This document shows, piece after piece, positions 17,404-27,500 of a DNA stretch of 64,000 nucleotides. The DNA is from Ancylobacter radicis. Its GTDB lineage: Bacteria > Pseudomonadota > Alphaproteobacteria > Rhizobiales > Xanthobacteraceae. Positions within the stretch are counted from its first letter, which is position 1. The number at the start of each line of letters is the position of its first letter. Made by a program: the position numbers and the translations under genes. The notes under the pieces were generated by a model. The model was given only the letters and a program-made list of their open reading frames with translations. It was not told the DNA's origin and made no database searches. The stretch is from contig NZ_JAHCQH010000018.1 of assembly GCF_018449475.1 (NCBI RefSeq), forward strand, positions 124,001-188,000. Reading direction: 5' to 3'.

Positions 17404-17437
17404 TGCCTAGAGGCTAGGCATCGGTTTTTCCGATGCC
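17404..17437. promoter_or_regulatory. Two overlapping palindromes upstream of the ABC importer operon
   Basis: TGCCTAG/CTAGGCA (17404-17420, three-base centre) overlaps GGCATCGG/CCGATGCC (17417-17437, centre TTTTT). Both are perfect. The second shares its half-site with the inverted repeat at the LysR start. The position, about 95 bases before the binding-protein gene, suits a LysR activator site. Confidence 0.5.
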
Positions 17438-17531
17438 ACTCTTCTGATCTTTGCTGTGGTGCGGGCGATGACGTGGCGGCACACTCTCCTCAAAGGGCGA
17501 CAAACGCCCGCAGACCAGAGGAACCACGATC

Positions 17532-18707
17532 ATGCCGAGTTCGCATATCACCCGTTTTCTGTCTGTGCCGGCGCTTGCCGCCTGCGCCTCTTTCACCTTC
17601 CAACCTCTTGTTGCCGCTGAGCTTTCGGCGATCGGTTCCGGCGAGGGGCAGGTCGATATCGTCGCCTGGCCGGGCTATATCGAGCGCGGCGAGACCGACA
17701 AGGCCTATGACTGGGTCAGCGATTTCGAGAAGAAATCCGGCTGCAAGGTCAATGTGAAGACCGCCGGCACCTCGGACGAGATGGTCGCGCTGATGAACGA
17801 GGGCGGCTTCGATCTCGTCACCGCCTCCGGCGACGCCTCCCTCCGCCTCATCGCCGGCAAGAAGGTCGCCCCCATCAACACCAAGCTCATCCCGAGCTGG
17901 GGCACGGTCGACACCCGCCTGCAGGACGCGCCCTGGCACATGGTCAATGGCGTGCATTACGGCGTGCCCTATCAGTGGGGCTCCAACGTCTTGATGTACA
18001 ACACGGAAACCTTCAAGGGGCAGGCGCCGAAAAGCTGGAGCGTGGTGTTCGAGGAGCAGACCCTGCCGGACGGCAAGTCCAACAAGGGCCGCATCCAGGC
18101 CTTTGACGGGCCGATCTACATCGCCGACGCCGCGCTCTATCTGATGGCGCACAAGCCCGAGCTCGGCATCAAGGACCCCTATGAGCTGACCGAGGAGCAG
18201 TACAAGGCGGCGCTCGATCTGCTGCGCGCCCAGCGCAAGATCGTGCAGCGCTACTGGCACGACGCGATGATCCAGATCGACGACTTCACCAATGAGGGCG
18301 TCGTCGCCTCCTCCTCCTGGCCGTTCCAGGTCAACCTGTTGCAGGGCCAGAAGAAACCCATCGCCTCCACCATCCCGCAGGAGGGCGCGACCGGCTGGGC
18401 CGACACCACCATGATGCATGTCGACGCCGCCCACCCGAACTGCGCCTATATGTGGATGGAGCACTCCATCAGCCCGAAGGTGCAGGGCGATCTCGCCGCC
18501 TGGTTCGGCTCGGTGCCCGCCGTCCCCGCCGCCTGCAAGGGCAATGAACTGCTGGGCGCGGAAGGCTGCGCGACCAACGGCATGGGCGATTTCGAGAAGA
18601 TCCGCTTCTGGCGCACCCCGGTCGCCAAATGCGCCACCCAGCCCGCCGGTTGCGTGCCCTATTACCGCTGGGTCTCCGACTACATCGCCGTGCTCGGCGG
18701 GCGCTGA
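17532..18707 (+). CDS. Polyamine-type ABC transporter substrate-binding protein (YdcS-like)
   Basis: A 391-residue periplasmic binding protein with an N-terminal signal sequence (cut near VAAELS). The mature part begins VDIVAWPGYIERGETDKAYD and continues with GTSDEMVALMNEGGFDLVTA, the pattern of YdcS/PotD-type proteins. Cysteines near the C-terminus may form disulfides. It starts an operon with the ATPase, two permeases and an aldehyde dehydrogenase, the same set and order as E. coli ydcSTUV-patD. Putrescine or a related amine is the likely ligand, by family knowledge. Confidence 0.87.
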   Translation: MPSSHITRFLSVPALAACASFTFQPLVAAELSAIGSGEGQVDIVAWPGYIERGETDKAYDWVSDFEKKSGCKVNVKTAGTSDEMVALMNEGGFDLVTASGDASLRLIAGKKVAPINTKLIPSWGTVDTRLQDAPWHMVNGVHYGVPYQWGSNVLMYNTETFKGQAPKSWSVVFEEQTLPDGKSNKGRIQAFDGPIYIADAALYLMAHKPELGIKDPYELTEEQYKAALDLLRAQRKIVQRYWHDAMIQIDDFTNEGVVASSSWPFQVNLLQGQKKPIASTIPQEGATGWADTTMMHVDAAHPNCAYMWMEHSISPKVQGDLAAWFGSVPAVPAACKGNELLGAEGCATNGMGDFEKIRFWRTPVAKCATQPAGCVPYYRWVSDYIAVLGGR

Positions 18708-18743
18708 CGTCGCAGTTAATCGCAACGCCGTCCTCTGTCGCGA

Positions 18744-18850
18744 CGTCATCCTGAGGTGCCCGGGCGCAAGCCCGGGCCTCGAAGGATGCCGTTGAGGCTG
18801 TCCCACCGGACATCCTTCGAGGCTCGCTTCGCTCGCACCTCAGAATGACG
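18744..18850. repeat. Intergenic palindromic repeat, family B
   Basis: A 107-base near-perfect palindrome. The ends are CGTCATCCTGAGGTGC and GCACCTCAGAATGACG. Inner pairs are CCCGGGCGCAAGCCCGGG (a small hairpin) and CCTCGAAGGATGCC, mirrored by GACATCCTTCGAGGC. A different sequence from family A. It lies within the transporter operon, between the binding-protein and ATPase genes. Confidence 0.8.
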
Positions 18851-18878
18851 TGGTGCGCGCTGTCACGGAATAGTTTTC

Positions 18879-19919
18879 ATGCATGTCCATACACTTAGCG
18901 CAGCCACGCCCGCCGTCCGCTTTGCCGGAGTGACCCGGCATTTCGGCGCGGTGCGGGCGGTCGACGGGGTGGACCTTGCCATCGCGCCGGGCGAGTTTTT
19001 CGCCATGCTCGGCCCTTCCGGCTCGGGCAAGACGACGTGCCTGCGCCTGATCGCCGGTTTCGAGCAGCCCGATGCCGGGCATATCGAGATTTTCGGCGAG
19101 GCGGTGGAGGGGCTCCCGCCCTATCGCCGGCCGGTCAACACGGTGTTTCAGGACTATGCGCTGTTTCCCCATCTCAGCGTCGGCGACAATGTCGCCTATG
19201 GGCTGAAGGTGCGCGGTATCGGCCGGGCCGAGAGGGATCGGCTGGCCCGCGAGGCGCTCGCCCTCGTCAAGCTTTCGGGCATGGAAGCGCGGCGCCCGGC
19301 GCAGCTTTCCGGCGGCCAGCGCCAGCGAGTGGCGCTCGCCCGCGCGCTGGTGGTGCGGCCCAAAGTGCTGCTGCTGGACGAGCCGCTGGGCGCCCTCGAT
19401 CTCAAGCTGCGCGAGGAAATGCAGAGCGAACTCAAGAGCTTGCAGCGCGCGCTCGGCCTCTCCTTCGTCTTCGTCACGCATGACCAGAGCGAGGCGCTGT
19501 CGATGGCGGACCGCGTTGCCGTGTTCAATGAGGGCCGCATCGTGCAGGTCGGCCCGCCCGAGGATGTCTATGAGCGCCCGGCCACCCGCTTTGTGGCCGG
19601 CTTTGTCGGCTCGGCCAATGTGCTGGGGGCCGCGCAGGCGGCGGCGCTCGGCGGCGAGGAGGTGCCGTCCAGCCTGCGGCCGGAGAAGATTATCCTTCTG
19701 GGCCATGGTCTTGCCGAACCGGCGGAGGCCGCGCGGCTGGAGGCCCGCGTCGTCGAGGTGTCCTATCAGGGCGCCGTCCGCCGTGTCGCGCTGCTCACCC
19801 CCGCCGGCCTGTCGCTTACCGCCCTTGTCCCGGCCTCTGCGCCCGGCGCGATGGTGGGCGGCACGGTGCAACTCGCCATTCCGCGCGGCGCTCTCCAGCC
19901 GATGGAGGGCGAGCGTTGA
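18879..19919 (+). CDS. ABC transporter ATP-binding protein (PotA/YdcT-like)
   Basis: A 346-residue ATPase for polyamine-type import. Walker A is GPSGSGKTT, the Q-loop FQDYALFPHLSVGDNVAYGL, the signature [15 protein letters not shown], Walker B VLLLDEPLGALD, and the H-loop VTHDQSEA. A C-terminal TOBE-type regulatory domain follows residue 250. It is the second gene of the importer operon, preceded by a palindromic repeat, and its stop overlaps the first permease as TTGA. Confidence 0.9.
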   Translation: MHVHTLSAATPAVRFAGVTRHFGAVRAVDGVDLAIAPGEFFAMLGPSGSGKTTCLRLIAGFEQPDAGHIEIFGEAVEGLPPYRRPVNTVFQDYALFPHLSVGDNVAYGLKVRGIGRAERDRLAREALALVKLSGMEARRPAQLSGGQRQRVALARALVVRPKVLLLDEPLGALDLKLREEMQSELKSLQRALGLSFVFVTHDQSEALSMADRVAVFNEGRIVQVGPPEDVYERPATRFVAGFVGSANVLGAAQAAALGGEEVPSSLRPEKIILLGHGLAEPAEAARLEARVVEVSYQGAVRRVALLTPAGLSLTALVPASAPGAMVGGTVQLAIPRGALQPMEGER

Positions 19920-20863
19920 GCCTTGCCACCTTTGACCTGCCGGCCCCGCGCGACGGGGCGCTGCGCCGGCTCTCCGACCGGCTGGTGCGCCGCGCCCGGT
20001 TGCTCACGCTGGTGCTGCTGGTGCCGCCGCTGCTGTGGCTGGGGCTGATCTATCTCGGCAGCTTGTTCGTCTTCCTCGGCCAGTCGATTTTCTCGATCGA
20101 CGAATTCTCGGGCACCATCGTGCGCGAGCCGACCATTACGACGCTGCTGGAGCTGTTCCGCCCCGCCAATTACGACATCGTGCTGCGCACCGTGGGAATT
20201 TCCGCTGTGGTGACAGTGCTTTGCGTGGTGATCGCGTTTCCCGTCGCCTATTACGCCGCGCGCTATGCCGGCCCGCGCGCCAAGGCGGCGTTCTATCTCG
20301 CGGTGATGATGCCGCTGTGGTCGAGCTATCTGGTCAAGGTCTATGGCTGGAAGCTGCTGCTGGCCAAGGAGGGCGCCATCGGCTGGTTCGCCGGGCGCCT
20401 CGGTCTCGGCGGCGCGCTGGAGGCCTGGCTGGCGCTGCCGGTGGTCGGCGGGCCGTCGCTCTCGGTCAGCTATACCGGCATGGTGCTGGTCTTCACCTAT
20501 CTCTGGCTGCCCTTCATGATCCTGCCCGTTCAGGCGGCGCTGGAGCGCGTGCCGAAAAGCCTGATCGAGGCGGCGGGCGATCTCGGCGCTTCGCCCGCCA
20601 CGCTGTTCCGCACGGTGATCCTGCCGCTCGCCATGCCCGGCGTGGTGGCGGGCGCCATCTTCACCTTCTCGCTGACGCTGGGCGACTACATCGTGCCGCA
20701 GATCATCGGCACCTCGGCGCTGGTGCTCGGGCAGGCGGTCTACATGCAGCAGGGCACGGCCGGAAACATCCCGCTCGCCGCCGCCTTCTCGCTGGTGCCG
20801 ATCCTCGTCATGGCGCTGTTCCTGACGCTGGCCAAGCGCACGGGGGCGTTCGATGCGCTGTGA
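19916..20863 (+). CDS. ABC transporter permease (YdcU/PotB-like)
   Basis: A 315-residue inner-membrane permease with about six helices and the binding-protein-dependent EAA loop (IEAAGDLGASPATLFRTVIL). The start is TTG 19916, supported by a strong GGAGG at 19904 and a TTGA overlap with the ATPase stop; no ATG is near. It forms a heterodimer with the permease at 21026. Those two genes are separated by 162 bases filled mostly by a long inverted repeat, unusual in this compact operon. Confidence 0.88.
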   Translation: MSLATFDLPAPRDGALRRLSDRLVRRARLLTLVLLVPPLLWLGLIYLGSLFVFLGQSIFSIDEFSGTIVREPTITTLLELFRPANYDIVLRTVGISAVVTVLCVVIAFPVAYYAARYAGPRAKAAFYLAVMMPLWSSYLVKVYGWKLLLAKEGAIGWFAGRLGLGGALEAWLALPVVGGPSLSVSYTGMVLVFTYLWLPFMILPVQAALERVPKSLIEAAGDLGASPATLFRTVILPLAMPGVVAGAIFTFSLTLGDYIVPQIIGTSALVLGQAVYMQQGTAGNIPLAAAFSLVPILVMALFLTLAKRTGAFDAL

Positions 20864-20912
20864 AATCAAGGGGCTAGGCCGAAAAATTCCGGCTCGGTTC
20901 CCCTCCCTCCTT

Positions 20913-21001
20913 CCCTCATCCCCGGGCTTGACCCGGGGATCCATCGCGGCAGCGCAGGCTCCCGGCTCACTGGATCCCCGGGTCAAGCCCGGGGATGAGG
21001 G
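20913..21001. repeat. Family A palindromic repeat copy 4 with perfect 31-bp inverted repeat
   Basis: The first 31 bases (20913-20943, starting CCCTCATCCCCGGG) are the exact reverse complement of 20971-21001 (ending CCCGGGGATGAGGG). A 27-base centre separates them. Each arm is itself nearly palindromic (CCCCGGGCTTGACCCGGGG). It lies between the two permease genes of the polyamine-type importer and would form a very stable RNA hairpin. Confidence 0.85.
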
Positions 21002-21025
21002 GCCATATGAAATCGGGAGCGCCCG

Positions 21026-21826
21026 ATGACCCGCGCCTCGCTCCCCCTCAGAATCGCGGCCGTTGGCGGGCTCGCCTTCCTGCACATCCCGCTGCTGTTC
21101 ATTCTGCTCTATGCCTTCACCACGGAGGAAAAGAGCTACGCCTTTCCCCCGCCGGGCTTCACGCTGAAATGGTTCGGCGTGGTGTGGGGGCGGGCGGATA
21201 TCTGGGCGGCGGTCGGGCTGTCGCTGAAGGTGGCGACGATCGCCACCGTGCTGGCGCTGGTGCTGGGCACGCTGGCCGCCGGCGCGCTGGCGCGCACGCG
21301 CTTCTTTGGCCGCGAGCCGATCTCGCTGCTGTTCGTGCTACCCATCGCCCTGCCGGGCATCGTCACCGGCATCGCGCTGCGCCAGGCCTTCGGGCTGATG
21401 GAGATTCCCTTCTCCTTCTGGACCATCGTGCTCGGCCACGCGACCTTCTGCATCGTCGTCGTCTACAACAACGCAGTCGCGCGGCTGCGGCGGCTCTCGC
21501 CCTCGCTGATCGAGGCGTCGATGGATCTCGGCGCGGATGCGTTCCAGACCTTCCGCCTCATCGTGCTGCCGAATATCGGCACGGCGCTGCTGGCGGGCGG
21601 CATGCTCGCCTTCGCGCTGAGCTTCGATGAAGTCATCGTCACAACCTTTACCGCCGGCCAGCAATCGACGTTGCCGATATGGATGCTGTCCGAGCTGATC
21701 CGCCCGCGGCAGCGACCGGTCACAAACGTCGTCGCCGTCCTCATCATCATTGTCACCTTCCTCCCCATCCTCGCCGCCTACTATCTGACGCGCGAGGGCG
21801 AGGCGGTGGCCGGCTCAGGCAAATAG
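21026..21826 (+). CDS. ABC transporter permease (YdcV/PotC-like)
   Basis: A 266-residue second permease with about six hydrophobic helices. It has the EAA loop [20 protein letters not shown] and the typical late segment [20 protein letters not shown] shared by PotC/YdcV proteins. ATG 21026 has only a weak Shine-Dalgarno (GGGAGC). It pairs with the permease at 19916 to form the channel. The aldehyde dehydrogenase follows after 10 bases. Confidence 0.88.
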   Translation: MTRASLPLRIAAVGGLAFLHIPLLFILLYAFTTEEKSYAFPPPGFTLKWFGVVWGRADIWAAVGLSLKVATIATVLALVLGTLAAGALARTRFFGREPISLLFVLPIALPGIVTGIALRQAFGLMEIPFSFWTIVLGHATFCIVVVYNNAVARLRRLSPSLIEASMDLGADAFQTFRLIVLPNIGTALLAGGMLAFALSFDEVIVTTFTAGQQSTLPIWMLSELIRPRQRPVTNVVAVLIIIVTFLPILAAYYLTREGEAVAGSGK

Positions 21827-21836
21827 GAGACGTTTC

Positions 21837-23288
21837 ATGGCCGCCCTATCCGACACGCAGATGCTCATCGGCTCCGATTTCGTCGCCGGCACCGAGACGG
21901 TGGAGAACGTCCTCAATCCGAAGACCGAGGAGACGCTGATCGAGCTGCCGGAAGCCTCGCCGGACCAGATCGACGCGGCGGTGAGCGCGGCGGACAAGGC
22001 GTTCCGCACCTGGTCGCGGAGCACGCCGGCCGAGCGGTCCTACATGCTGCTCAAGCTCGCCGACCGCATCGAGGCCGAGGCGGAGAGCTTCGCCACGCTG
22101 GAGGCGTTGAACTGCGGCAAGCCGCGCCACGCGGTGCTGAATGACGAGATTCCCGGCGTCGTCGACTGTTTCCGCTTCTTTGCCGGGGCCGCGCGCACGC
22201 AGCACGGCATGGTGGCGGGCGAGTACATGGCCGGGCACACCTCGATGATCCGGCGCGATCCGATCGGCGTCGTCGCCTCCATCGCGCCGTGGAACTACCC
22301 GCTGATGATGGCGGCGTGGAAGCTGGCGCCGGCGCTGGCGGGCGGCAATACGGTGGTCATCAAGCCCTCCGAGCAGACGCCGCTCACTCTACTGAAACTG
22401 GCCAGGATCATCGCCGACATCTTCCCCGAGGGCGTGGTGAATGTCGTCGTCGGCCGCGGCGAGAGTGTCGGCAACGCCTTGATCAACCACCCGAAAGTCT
22501 CGATGATCTCGCTCACCGGTGACATTGCCACGGGCAAGAAGGTGCTCACGGCCGCGGCGCGCACGGTCAAGCGCACCCATCTGGAACTCGGCGGCAAGGC
22601 GCCGGTGCTGGTCTTCGACGATGCCGACATCGACGCGGTGGTCGAGGGGGTGAAGATCTTCGGCTATTATAATGCCGGGCAGGACTGCACGGCCGCCTGC
22701 CGCATCTATGCCGGCGAGAAGGTCTATGAGAAGCTCGTGGCGGATCTCGCCTCGGCCGTCTCCGGCCTCAAATTCGGCCAGACGGACGACAGCCAGAACG
22801 ATATCGGCCCGCTGATTTCCGCCCGCCAGCGTGCCCGTGTCGCCTCCTTCGTGGAGCGCGCCTCCGAGCTCAACCACATCGAGATTGCCACCGGCGGCAA
22901 GCTCGCGGGCGGGGCCGGCACCGGCAAGGGCTTCTTCTACGAGCCGACCGTGGTGGCCGGTGCGCTGCAGAGCGACGAGATCGTCCGCCGCGAGGTGTTC
23001 GGTCCGGTCGTCTCCGTCACCCGCTTTTCGGATGTCGACGAGGCGGTGGCCTGGGCCAATGACAGCGATTACGGCCTCGCCTCCTCGGTCTGGACGCGCG
23101 ATGTCGGCAAGGGCATGGCGACCGCTTCGCGCCTGCAATATGGCTGCACCTGGGTGAACTGCCATTTCATGCTGGTGAGCGAGATGCCGCATGGCGGCCT
23201 GAAGCAGTCCGGCTATGGCAAGGACCTGTCCGCCTATGCGCTCGAGGATTACACGGTGGTTCGTCACGTCATGGTGAAGAACGCTTGA
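21837..23288 (+). CDS. patD: Gamma-aminobutyraldehyde dehydrogenase
   Basis: A 483-residue NAD-dependent aldehyde dehydrogenase of the PatD/YdcW type, oxidising the aldehyde made from putrescine to GABA. Catalytic residues lie in LELGGKAP (Glu) and [11 protein letters not shown] (Cys); the fold motif [20 protein letters not shown] and the C-terminal [13 protein letters not shown] are present. It ends the importer operon, which links uptake to degradation; the transaminase is not here. A short GC hairpin (23293-23310, GAAGGCC/GGCCTTC) without a T-tract follows. Confidence 0.85.
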   Translation: MAALSDTQMLIGSDFVAGTETVENVLNPKTEETLIELPEASPDQIDAAVSAADKAFRTWSRSTPAERSYMLLKLADRIEAEAESFATLEALNCGKPRHAVLNDEIPGVVDCFRFFAGAARTQHGMVAGEYMAGHTSMIRRDPIGVVASIAPWNYPLMMAAWKLAPALAGGNTVVIKPSEQTPLTLLKLARIIADIFPEGVVNVVVGRGESVGNALINHPKVSMISLTGDIATGKKVLTAAARTVKRTHLELGGKAPVLVFDDADIDAVVEGVKIFGYYNAGQDCTAACRIYAGEKVYEKLVADLASAVSGLKFGQTDDSQNDIGPLISARQRARVASFVERASELNHIEIATGGKLAGGAGTGKGFFYEPTVVAGALQSDEIVRREVFGPVVSVTRFSDVDEAVAWANDSDYGLASSVWTRDVGKGMATASRLQYGCTWVNCHFMLVSEMPHGGLKQSGYGKDLSAYALEDYTVVRHVMVKNA

Positions 23289-23425
23289 GCGGGAAGGCCG
23301 CGCGGCCTTCTGATCGCCATCGGCGCGGCGCCCGCAAAGGTGTATGTTCGTCCCGGCAAGCGCGAATGTGACCGGGCCGTGCTGAATGTGACGAAGAATT
23401 AAGTTGGCACGTCGCGCCGCGTCTG

Positions 23426-23462
23426 CTGTGTCGCAATATAAGCAATTCTACTTGCGACACAG
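23426..23462. promoter_or_regulatory. Perfect 11-bp inverted repeat before the RND efflux operon
   Basis: CTGTGTCGCAA (23426-23436) and TTGCGACACAG (23452-23462) flank a 15-base AT-rich centre. The repeat ends 17 bases before the adaptor start codon. No T-tract follows, so it looks like an operator rather than a terminator. No regulator gene is adjacent, so any binding factor would be encoded elsewhere. Confidence 0.55.
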
Positions 23463-23479
23463 CCAGCGAAGGGGTGCCT

Positions 23480-24577
23480 ATGCGACGTGGGATTGGCCTG
23501 CTGTTCTGTCTCGCCCTTGTGGTGGGCGGCGGCGCCTTCGCCTACCAGAAGGGATGGCTCGGCGCCGGCCTTGCCAGCCTCCGGGGCGAAGCGGCCGCGC
23601 AGGAGCCCCGCGCTGCATCGCGCATCGCCGTCGAGGTCGCTCCGGCTCGCCAGCAGGACGTGACCACGGACATCCGGTCGATCGGCAGCCTGCAATCCGA
23701 TGAATCGGTGAAAGTGGCGTCGGAAGTCGCCGGCCGTATCCAGGACATCCGCTTCCGCGAGGGCGAGCACGTCAAGGCGGGCGATGTGCTGGTGCAACTC
23801 GACGCGGCTCTGGTGAACGCTTCGATGGAGGAAACCGAGGCGCGTCTTGAGCTGGCCAAGGCCAATTATGAGCGCGCCCAGCGCCTTCAGCAGACCGGCT
23901 CCGGCACCGCCCGCGCGCTCGACGAGGCCCGTGCGGAACTCAACACCGCCAATGCCCTGCTTGATTCCCAGCGCGTGCAGATCGCCAAGCACACCATTAC
24001 CGCCCCGTTCGACGGCGTGGTGGGTCTGCGCTCGGTCTCCCCCGGCGCCTATATCGCCGTCGGCACGGAGCTGGTGAACCTTGAGAAGATCGACCTGCTA
24101 AAGGTCGACTTCAAGGTGCCGGAAACCCAGCTCGGGCGCGTCGCCGTCGACCAGTCGGTGGATGTGATGATCGATGCCCTGCCGGGCCGCAGTTTCACCG
24201 GTACCGTCTATGCCATGGATCCGCTGATCGACGTCAATGGCCGGGCACTAAGCGTCCGCGCTCGCCTGCCCAATGCCGATCTCTCTCTCCGCCCCGGCCT
24301 GTTCGTGCGCGTCGTGCTGAAGGGCAAGGATGTGCGCAGCGCCGTCTTCGTGCCCGAAAGCGCCATTGTCCCGCGCGGGCAGGAGCGCCTCGTCTGGATC
24401 GTCGAGGATGGCAAGGCCGTGCAGAAGAAGGTGACGCTCGGCGCGCGCATCGCTGGCGAAGTCGAGGTCGTCAGCGGGCTTCAACCCGGTGCCACCGTTG
24501 TCACAGCGGGGCAGGGACGGCTGCGGGAGAATGCGGCCGTGGAGATTGTGAGCGCTCCGGCGGCTCCGCAGAGCTGA
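23480..24577 (+). CDS. RND efflux periplasmic adaptor subunit
   Basis: A 365-residue membrane fusion protein. An N-terminal hydrophobic anchor (residues 5-22) precedes a lipoyl-like half (VKVASEVAGRIQDIRFREGE), a coiled-coil hairpin (residues about 110-160, EARLELAKANYERAQRLQQ) and the second lipoyl half (ITAPFDGVVGLRSVSPGAYI), then beta-barrel and membrane-proximal domains. ATG 23480 is chosen over GTG 23474 because GAAGGGG fits it. It bridges the inner-membrane pump that follows to an outer-membrane channel, which is not encoded here. Confidence 0.9.
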   Translation: MRRGIGLLFCLALVVGGGAFAYQKGWLGAGLASLRGEAAAQEPRAASRIAVEVAPARQQDVTTDIRSIGSLQSDESVKVASEVAGRIQDIRFREGEHVKAGDVLVQLDAALVNASMEETEARLELAKANYERAQRLQQTGSGTARALDEARAELNTANALLDSQRVQIAKHTITAPFDGVVGLRSVSPGAYIAVGTELVNLEKIDLLKVDFKVPETQLGRVAVDQSVDVMIDALPGRSFTGTVYAMDPLIDVNGRALSVRARLPNADLSLRPGLFVRVVLKGKDVRSAVFVPESAIVPRGQERLVWIVEDGKAVQKKVTLGARIAGEVEVVSGLQPGATVVTAGQGRLRENAAVEIVSAPAAPQS

Positions 24578-24587
24578 GGGCGGGACC

Positions 24588-27500
24588 ATGGGCCTTCCTG
24601 AGATCTGCATCCGCCGCCCGGTCTTCGCGACGGTGCTCAGCCTGCTCATGGTTCTGGTGGGCATCGTCGCCTACACCCGTTTGACGGTGCGTGAATACCC
24701 AAACATCGACGAGCCGGTGGTGTCCGTGGTCACCACCTATTCCGGCGCCTCGGCCAGCATCGTTGAAAGCCAGGTCACGCAGGTTCTTGAAGGCTCCATT
24801 GCCGGCATCGAAGGCATCGATGTTCTCGAATCCACCAGCCGTTCCGAATCAAGCCGCATCACCGTGCGCTTCCGGCCCGAGATCGACCCGGACGTCGCCG
24901 CCAGCGATGTGCGCGACCGCGTGAGCCGCGTGCGCCAGCGTTTGCCGGACGAGATCGACGAGCCGGTCATCTCCAAGGTCGAGGCCGACGCCCAGCCGGT
25001 GGTCTTCGTCGTGTTTCGCTCCGACCGGATGAACGGGCTGGAACTGACCGATTATATCGACCGCTATGTGGTCGACCGGTTCAAGAACCTCACCGGCGTC
25101 GCCGACGTGCAGATCTATGGCGAGCGCCGCTATGCCATGCGGGTCTGGATCGACCGCGAGCGCCTCGCCTCCTACGCGCTGACCGTGCAGGACATCGAGG
25201 ATTCGCTGCGCGCCCAGAATGTCGAGATACCCTCCGGCCGCATCGAGAGCGTCGACCGCGAGTTCAACGTGCTCTCGCGCACCGCGCTGTCCACGGTGGA
25301 CCAGTTCAACGACATCGTGGTCAAGCGCGCGGATGGTGCGCAGGTGCGTCTGGGCGAGGTGGCCAAGGTCGAGCTTGGCGCGGCCGATGAGCGCCGGTCC
25401 AGCCGGTTCCAGGGCGCGCAGGCGATCATCGTCGGCATCATCAAACAGGCGGTCGCCAACCCGCTCGATGTGTCCTCGGGCGTGCGCGGCGTGCTGCCGG
25501 CGGTAAATCAGAGCCTGCCGGAAGGCATGAGCGCGACGATCGGCAACGACAATGCCGTCTTCATCGATCGCTCCATCAATGCGGTCTTCCACACCATCTT
25601 CGAGGCCGTCCTGCTGGTGGTGCTGGTGATCGTGGTGTTCCTGCGCTCCTTCCGCGCCTCGATCATTCCGATCGTCACCATCCCGATCTCGCTGATCACC
25701 ACTTTCGCGATCATGTATGCGCTCGGATTCAGCGTGAACACGCTGACGCTGCTCGCCATGGTGCTCGCCATCGGCCTGGTCGTGGACGATGCGATCGTCG
25801 TGCTGGAGAACATCTTCCGGCATATCGAGCATGGCATGAAGCCCATTCCCGCCGCCATCAAGGGCTCGCGCGAGATCGGCTTCGCCGTGGTGGCGATGAC
25901 GCTGACGCTGGCCGCGGTCTATGCGCCCGTCGCCTTCGCCTCCGGGCGTACCGGGCGGCTGTTTCTCGAATTCGCCCTGACGCTGGCAGGCGCGGTGCTG
26001 ATCTCCGGCTTCATCGCCCTGTCGCTGACGCCGATGATGTGCTCGCGGCTGCTCAAGCACGAAGCGAAGCCGGGCCGGGTCTCCGCCTTCATCGAGCGGG
26101 GGCTGCGGGCGATGGAGAGTGGCTACCGGCGCTTCCTCACCCTCACGCTCAAGGTGCGCCCGCTGGTGCTGCTGGTGGCGCTGCTGGTGGCGGGGGCGAG
26201 CGGGGTGCTGCTCTATGTGCTGCCCTCCGAACTCTCCCCGGTGGAGGATCGCGGCGTGGTCCGCGTCACCGGCAGCGGGCCGGAAGGCGCCACGCTCTCC
26301 TATACGTCGCGCTACACGAACCAGGTCGACGGGATCCTGAACACGATCCCCGAAATGGACAGCGTGCTGATCATCAATGGCATGCCGGAGGTGCAGCGTT
26401 TCCTCGTCATCGGGCGGCTGAAGGATTGGGACGACCGGGAGCGTCGCCAGCAGGAAATCGTCGCGGCTACCTCGCCAAAGCTCCGGCGCATTGCCGGCGT
26501 GAATGCCTATGCGAACAATCCGCCTTCGCTCGGGGCATCCAACAATTCGCGGCCGATCGAGTTCGTGCTTCAGACCTCGGGCACCTATGAGGATCTGAAC
26601 GAATATGTCGACCGCTTCCTCGATCGGGTGCAGGACTATCCGGGCCTGACCAGCGTCGAGAGCGACCTCAAGCTCAACAAGCCGGAAATCTCCATTACCG
26701 TCGACCGTGCCAAGGCCGCTGATCTGGGCATCGACGTCTCCGTGCTCGGGCGGACGCTGGAGAGCCTTCTGGGCGGGCGGCAGGTCACGCGCTTCGAGGT
26801 CGGCGGCGAGCAGTACGATGTCTATGTCCAGCTTGATGCGCAGGACCGCGCCTCGCCGGCCACGCTCGACACGATCTTCCTGCGCGCGGCGAGCGGGGAC
26901 ATGGTGCAGCTCTCCAATCTGGTCACGGTGCGCGAGACGGTGGCGCCGCAGGAGCTGAAGCGGTTCAACCAGCTCCGCTCGGCCACCATCTCCGGCAATC
27001 TCGCACCCGGCTTCGCGCAGGGCGAGGCGCTGGCCTTCCTTGATCAGACGGCGCGGGAGGTGCTACCGCAGACCGTGCAGACCGATGTGGCCGGCCAGAG
27101 CCGCGAATTCCGTGCGGCCGGCCAGAGCCTCGCCATCGTCTTCCTGCTGGCGCTGGGCTTCATCTATCTGGTGCTGGCCGCGCAGTTCGAGAGCTTCCGC
27201 GATCCCGTCATCATCATGCTCACCGTGCCGCTGTCGATGACCGGCGCGCTGGCGGCGCTCTATTTCACCGGTGGCACGCTCAACGTCTACTCGCAGATCG
27301 GCCTTGTCACGCTGGTCGGCCTCATCACCAAGCACGGCATTCTCATCGTCGAATTTGCCAACCAGCAGCAGGAAGCCGGACATGACCGGCGCGCCGCGGT
27401 GATCGAGGCGGCGGTGCTGCGCCTGCGGCCGATTCTCATGACCACGGGCGCCATGGTGCTGGGCGCGGTGCCGCTCGCGCTGGCAAGCGGGGCGGGCGCC

